From positions 992,001 through 1,056,000 of the forward strand of contig OZ006967.1 in the NCBI GenBank assembly GCA_963930955.1: DNA of 64,000 nt. The letters are read 5' to 3'. The stretch is from Scatomonas sp963930955 (GTDB taxonomy: Bacteria > Bacillota > Clostridia > Lachnospirales > Lachnospiraceae). Positions within the stretch are counted from its first letter, which is position 1; the number at the start of each line of letters is the position of its first letter. The notes under the pieces are model-generated. The model saw only the letters and a list, made by a program, of their open reading frames with translations. It did not search any database and had not been told where the DNA came from. Made by a program: the position numbers and the translations under genes. Below are positions 60,035 to 64,000 of this stretch, in pieces.

Positions 60035-61042
60035 ATGAAGTCATCCAATATCGGCGGTCAGGCAGTGATGGAGGGGATCATGATGCGTCACGAGGACGAA
60101 TACTCCATCGCGGTGCGCACGCCGGATCAGGAAATCAAAGTAAAAGTGGAACCTTATAAAAGTTTTATTGAATGCAAAAAACTCAGAAAGATCCCGATTG
60201 TCAGAGGAGTCATCAGCTTTGTGGATTCTCTGGTGGTGGGGATGAAATGCCTGATGTATTCCGCTTCTTTTATAGAGGAGGATGAGGAGGAAAAGGCGAA
60301 GCGCCGGCAGAGGGAAGAAAAAATGACGGCTGAGAAGCTGAAGCTGCACCGGGAGAAAGAGAAGAAACAGGAATCCGCCATGATGTACGGCGTAGTCGCT
60401 GTGTCTATTGTACTGGCGGTGGCTGTTTTTATGATGCTGCCGTATTTTCTGACGGATCTGATCCGCCAGGTGACAGATACTACCTGGATTCTTTCTATTA
60501 CAGAGGCGCTGGTGCGGGTGGCGATTTTTCTGGCCTACCTGATCCTGATCTCCCGGATGAAGGATATACAGCGGACTTTCATGTACCACGGAGCGGAGCA
60601 TAAATGTATTAACTGCATTGAGCATGGTATGGAACTGAACGTGGAAAATGTCCTGAAAAGTTCCAGGCTCCACAAACGCTGCGGCACCAGCTTTCTGTTT
60701 TTTGTAATCCTTGTCAGCGCTGTTCTGCTGATGTTTGTACAGATGGAGTCCAGGCTGTTGCGGATTGTGGTGCGGCTTCTGCTGGTGCCGGTGATTGCAG
60801 GGGTTTCCTTTGAGATCATCCGTCTGGCAGGCCGTTCGGACAATCCTCTGGTCAACGCCCTGAGCAAGCCGGGACTGGCTTTGCAGCGGCTGACCACCCG
60901 GGAGCCGGACGCAGCCCAGGCAGAGGTGGCCATTGCGGCAGTGGAAGCAGTTTTTGATTGGAAGGCTTATCTGAAAGAAAATTTCGGATACTCGGAACCC
61001 GCAGGAACAGAAGAAGCAGACTGTTCCTGCAAGGTTGGATAG
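60035..61042 (+). CDS. yqhQ: DUF1385 membrane protein YqhQ
   Basis: A 335-residue membrane protein. The conserved start MKSSNIGGQAVMEGIMMRHE and HGAEHKCINCIEHGMELNVE with LHKRCGTSFL are hallmarks of DUF1385. About four helices in the middle (MMYGVVAVSIVLAVAVFMML and others) and a charged KAKRRQREEKM loop. The function is unknown. In Clostridia it sits between rpmE and prmC, as here. AGGAGGGAG precedes the ATG. It overlaps prmC by 8 bp. Confidence 0.93.
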   Translation: MKSSNIGGQAVMEGIMMRHEDEYSIAVRTPDQEIKVKVEPYKSFIECKKLRKIPIVRGVISFVDSLVVGMKCLMYSASFIEEDEEEKAKRRQREEKMTAEKLKLHREKEKKQESAMMYGVVAVSIVLAVAVFMMLPYFLTDLIRQVTDTTWILSITEALVRVAIFLAYLILISRMKDIQRTFMYHGAEHKCINCIEHGMELNVENVLKSSRLHKRCGTSFLFFVILVSAVLLMFVQMESRLLRIVVRLLLVPVIAGVSFEIIRLAGRSDNPLVNALSKPGLALQRLTTREPDAAQAEVAIAAVEAVFDWKAYLKENFGYSEPAGTEEADCSCKVG

Positions 61043-61907
61043 GCCAAGGCGAAGTCTGCGCTCTCTCCAGGAATGGAGAAGGTTCGGCATCGAATATCTT
61101 CAGGCGAAGGGGATTGAGGATGCCCGGACAGATGCGTGGACTTTGCTGGAATACGTGACGAATATTACCCGCAGTTACTATTATATGCATATGAACGAGG
61201 AAATCTCAGAAGAGGACGCAGAAGAATATCAGCGTCTGCTGAAACGGCGGGGAGGCCGGGAACCGGTGCAGTATATTACTGGAGAAGCCTGGTTCTACGG
61301 ACGCTCTTTTCGGGTGAATCCTCATGTGCTGATCCCCCGGCAGGATACGGAAATTCTTGTGGAGGAAGTGCTGAAGCAGACCATGCCGGGCATGCGGGTG
61401 CTGGATCTCTGTACCGGAAGCGGCTGTATTTTGCTGACCTTATTAAAGGAGGCTTCTGTGACAGGGGCAGGCTCGGATATTTCCCCGGAAGCCCTTCAGG
61501 TGGCGGAACAGAACCGGAAGCGGCTGAAGGTGCATGGAAGCTGGATCGAAAGCGATCTGTTTGAAAAAATCGGCGGAACCTTTGACCTGATCGTATCGAA
61601 CCCTCCCTATATTGCCTCGGAGGTAATCCGGGAACTGGAACCGGAAGTTCGTGAGCATGAGCCCCTGAGGGCTCTGGATGGAGGCAGGGACGGTCTGGAC
61701 ATCTACCGCCGGATCGTCAGGGAAGCGCCGGAATACCTGAATCCAGGAGGCTGGCTGTTTCTGGAGATCGGATATGATCAGGGAGAAAGCCTGAGGAATC
61801 TTTTGGAAGAGGCAGGATTTGTCTCTGTGGAGATTGTAAAGGATCTGGCCGGATTGGACCGGGTAGCCATGGGCCGGCGGCCGGGAACCGGCCAGGAGAA
61901 GGAGTGA
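61035..61907 (+). CDS. prmC: Release factor glutamine methyltransferase PrmC
   Basis: A 290-residue SAM-dependent methyltransferase that modifies the GGQ glutamine of release factors. The N-terminal helical domain contains GGREPVQYITGEAWFYGRSF. The catalytic domain has the SAM motif VLDLCTGSGCILLTLL and the signature SNPPYI. TTG 61035 is the likely start, inside yqhQ with a weak ribosome site (GCAAGG); translational coupling is probable. The gene encoding its substrate, prfA, follows 6 bp later. Confidence 0.93.
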   Translation: MDRPRRSLRSLQEWRRFGIEYLQAKGIEDARTDAWTLLEYVTNITRSYYYMHMNEEISEEDAEEYQRLLKRRGGREPVQYITGEAWFYGRSFRVNPHVLIPRQDTEILVEEVLKQTMPGMRVLDLCTGSGCILLTLLKEASVTGAGSDISPEALQVAEQNRKRLKVHGSWIESDLFEKIGGTFDLIVSNPPYIASEVIRELEPEVREHEPLRALDGGRDGLDIYRRIVREAPEYLNPGGWLFLEIGYDQGESLRNLLEEAGFVSVEIVKDLAGLDRVAMGRRPGTGQEKE

Positions 61908-61913
61908 AGAAAG

Positions 61914-62990
61914 ATGTTTGATAAGCTGGAAGATATTTTGATCCGGCTGGAGGAGATCCTGCGTCAGCTGGGAGAGCCGGGGGCGGCGGAGGATGCCGCC
62001 AGGTTTCAGCAGCTGATGAAAGAGCAGGCGGAACTGCAGCCTATCGCGGATACCTATCTGGCCTACAAAAAAAATAAAGAAACGATCTCCGACAGTCTGG
62101 AACTTCTGGAGAGCGAAAGCGACGAGGAAATGCGGGAAATGCTGAAGGAGGAGCTTTCCGAGGCAAAGAAAAAAGAGGAAGATCTGGAACGGGAGCTGAA
62201 GATCCTGCTCCTTCCCAAGGATCCCAATGACAGCAAAAATGTAATCGTGGAGATCCGGGCCGGCGCGGGAGGAGACGAGGCGGCCCTCTTTGCCGCTGAA
62301 ATCTACCGGATGTATGTAAAATACGCGGAAGCCAGACGCTGGCGGACGGAGATGCTCAGTGTGAATGAAAACGGGATCGGAGGATTCAAAGAAGTAACAT
62401 TTCTTCTGAACGGGAACGGAGCCTACTCCCGGCTGAAATACGAAAGCGGCGTTCATCGGGTACAGCGGGTGCCGGAAACAGAAAGCGGCGGTCGGATCCA
62501 TACCTCCACCATTACAGTGGCTATTATGCCGGAAGCAGAGGAAATTGATTTTCATCTGGATCTGAATGATTGTAAATTTGATGTGTTCCGGGCATCCGGA
62601 AACGGGGGACAGTGTGTCAATACCACCGACTCCGCAGTGCGGCTGACGCACCTTCCAACAGGTATTGTCATTTCCTGCCAGGATGAAAAATCCCAGCTGA
62701 AGAATAAAGAGAAAGCCCTGAAAGTGCTGCGCTCCCGTCTCTATGAGATGGAACTGGAAAAGCAGCACGATGAGGAGGCCCAGCTCCGCAGAAGCCAGGT
62801 GGGCACCGGGGACAGATCAGAAAAAATCCGTACCTACAACTTCCCTCAGGGCAGGGTGACAGACCACCGGATCAAGCTGACTCTGCATAAGATCGACAGC
62901 ATCATGAACGGTGAACTGGACGAACTCATCGACAGTCTGACTGCGGCGGATCAGGCGGCGAAGCTGGCGAATCTGCAGGAGAGTGCATGA
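61914..62990 (+). CDS. prfA: Peptide chain release factor 1
   Basis: A 358-residue release factor for UAA and UAG codons. Domain 1 is helical; the codon-recognition P-x-T is PET in VQRVPETESGGRIHTS; the GGQ motif is ASGNGGQCVNTTDSAVR. The length is standard. A cysteine follows GGQ where many family members have histidine (GGQHVN), which is a tolerated variation. The prmC-prfA-glmM order is common in Lachnospiraceae. Confidence 0.95.
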   Translation: MFDKLEDILIRLEEILRQLGEPGAAEDAARFQQLMKEQAELQPIADTYLAYKKNKETISDSLELLESESDEEMREMLKEELSEAKKKEEDLERELKILLLPKDPNDSKNVIVEIRAGAGGDEAALFAAEIYRMYVKYAEARRWRTEMLSVNENGIGGFKEVTFLLNGNGAYSRLKYESGVHRVQRVPETESGGRIHTSTITVAIMPEAEEIDFHLDLNDCKFDVFRASGNGGQCVNTTDSAVRLTHLPTGIVISCQDEKSQLKNKEKALKVLRSRLYEMELEKQHDEEAQLRRSQVGTGDRSEKIRTYNFPQGRVTDHRIKLTLHKIDSIMNGELDELIDSLTAADQAAKLANLQESA

Positions 62991-63009
62991 ATATAAAAGG
63001 AGGATCAGT

Positions 63010-64000
63010 ATGGGAAAATATTTTGGAACCGACGGCTTTCGGGGAGAAGCCAATGTAAATCTGACGGTGGAGCATGCCTACCAGGTGGGACGGTATCTGG
63101 GATGGTATTTCGGAAAAGAGCATAAGGCAAAGATCGTTATCGGAAAGGATACCCGGCGTTCCAGCTATATGTTTGAATATTCTTTGGCTGCGGGTCTGAC
63201 GGCTTCCGGGGCGGATGCCTATCTGCTCCACGTAACCACCACGCCCAGTGTATCCTACGTAGTGCGCACGGAGGGCTTTGACTGCGGGATTATGATTTCC
63301 GCCAGCCATAATCCTTTCTATGATAACGGGATCAAGGTGATCAACAGCCTGGGGCAGAAGCTGGAAGCATCTGTAGAGCAGGAGATAGAAGAATATATTG
63401 ATGGCCTGAGACCGGAACTTCCTTTTGCAAAAAGGGAGAATATCGGGCGGACGGTGGATTTCGCCGCAGGGCGGAACCGCTACATCGGTCATCTGATCTC
63501 GATTCCCAGCCGGGCTTACAATAATATGAAGGTGGGACTGGATTGTTCCAACGGCAGCGCATCCTCTATTGCCAAGAGTGTGTTTGATGCCCTGGGAGCC
63601 AGAACCTCTGTGATCCACAGCGAGCCCAACGGATTGAACATTAACGCGGATTGCGGATCTACCCATATTGAGGAACTGCAGAAATTTGTGAAGGAGCAGG
63701 GACTGGATGTGGGATTTGCCTACGACGGCGACGCGGATCGCTGCATCGCTGTGGACGAGCAGGGAAATGTAGTGGACGGCGATCGGATCCTTTACGTATG
63801 CGGAAAATATCTGAAGGAGCAGGGCAAGCTGAAGAAGGACACCATTGTGACCACTGTCATGTCCAATTTAGGGCTGTACAAGGCCTGCGACCGGGAAGGG
63901 ATCCGCTATGAGCAGACTGCTGTGGGGGATAAATACGTCAGCGAGAATATGACAGCCAACGGCTATTCCCTGGGGGGAGAGCAGTCCGGCCATATTATCT
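63010..64000 (+). CDS. glmM: Phosphoglucosamine mutase (partial, runs off the window)
   Basis: The first 330 codons of GlmM, which converts glucosamine-6-phosphate to glucosamine-1-phosphate for cell-wall synthesis. The start MGKYFGTDGFRGEANVNLTV is typical. The phosphoserine loop is GIMISASHNPFYDNG and the metal-binding loop is FAYDGDADRCIAVD. The substrate-recognition motif LGGEQSGHII is at the very end. AAAGGAGGATC precedes ATG 63010. The 3' end lies beyond 64000. Confidence 0.95.
   Translation, partial: MGKYFGTDGFRGEANVNLTVEHAYQVGRYLGWYFGKEHKAKIVIGKDTRRSSYMFEYSLAAGLTASGADAYLLHVTTTPSVSYVVRTEGFDCGIMISASHNPFYDNGIKVINSLGQKLEASVEQEIEEYIDGLRPELPFAKRENIGRTVDFAAGRNRYIGHLISIPSRAYNNMKVGLDCSNGSASSIAKSVFDALGARTSVIHSEPNGLNINADCGSTHIEELQKFVKEQGLDVGFAYDGDADRCIAVDEQGNVVDGDRILYVCGKYLKEQGKLKKDTIVTTVMSNLGLYKACDREGIRYEQTAVGDKYVSENMTANGYSLGGEQSGHII

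Noticed and set aside
1..64000. tRNA, rRNA and CRISPR loci
   Set aside because: I looked for CCA-ended cloverleaf patterns, conserved rRNA segments and regular repeats with spacers and saw none; a covariance search would be needed to exclude a small RNA gene.

Overview
The window looks like a chromosomal segment of an anaerobic gut Clostridia, most likely a Lachnospiraceae member. The evidence is the gene order rpmE - yqhQ - prmC - prfA - glmM at the right end, typical Firmicutes ribosome binding sites and promoters, and Firmicutes-type conjugative-element genes and insertion sequences on the left. The species assignment is inference. No rRNA, tRNA or CRISPR array was seen.

Region 1 (1-34.7 kb) is a mosaic of mobile DNA. 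A small conjugative-element gene (146-213 + 5927-6219) is interrupted by two adjacent transposons, an IS21-type element (214-2805) and a three-gene Mu-like element (2813-5926). Three copies of CCTATAC delimit them. ParA and ParB follow, then a thioester/SpaA surface protein gene. That gene is cut at about 10.55 kb and its last 35 codons reappear at 26.74 kb. Between the two pieces lies a 16-kb signalling island: a pilin-like protein, an XRE regulator, a membrane-bound LuxR-type regulator, two paralogous lipoproteins, FHA protein, PP2C phosphatase, trypsin-like protease-FHA fusion, several DUF3592-like membrane proteins and two zinc-ribbon/transmembrane Ser/Thr kinases. Three promoters in the island share one architecture: a GGCGC palindrome a fixed distance upstream of a -35/-10 pair with 17-bp spacing. 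This suggests one activator drives the system. From 26.9 to 34.7 kb come a candidate transfer origin, two remnants of a relaxase gene sharing a 49-bp repeat, a TetR - giant YhgE/Pip export protein pair, a broken tyrosine recombinase, IS66 and IS21 fragments, and a HicAB toxin-antitoxin pair.

Region 2 (34.7-50.5 kb) is more ordinary chromosome. It holds a stand-alone GMP synthase ATPase subunit, an AIM24-like protein, a nitroreductase, a MATE exporter and an NSS transporter. Next is a divergent sugar-derivative regulon with two Gfo/Idh/MocA dehydrogenases, two TIM-barrel isomerase-type enzymes, and an ABC importer whose ATPase carries a frameshift. Its regulator is an unusual LacI protein fused to a second domain that resembles the importer's own binding protein. 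Two identical AATTTGCGCAAATT palindromes lie in the divergent promoter region.

Region 3 (50.6-64 kb): an XRE-type membrane regulator gene is split by a 3.34-kb element with terminal inverted repeats and a 2-bp GG duplication; the element holds a serine recombinase remnant. A 277-bp compound inverted repeat follows. Then come a DUF362 Fe-S protein, a MarR regulator with a YczE-like membrane protein, DUF3786 and VanW proteins, and the conserved block L31, YqhQ, PrmC, RF1 and GlmM (cut by the window end).
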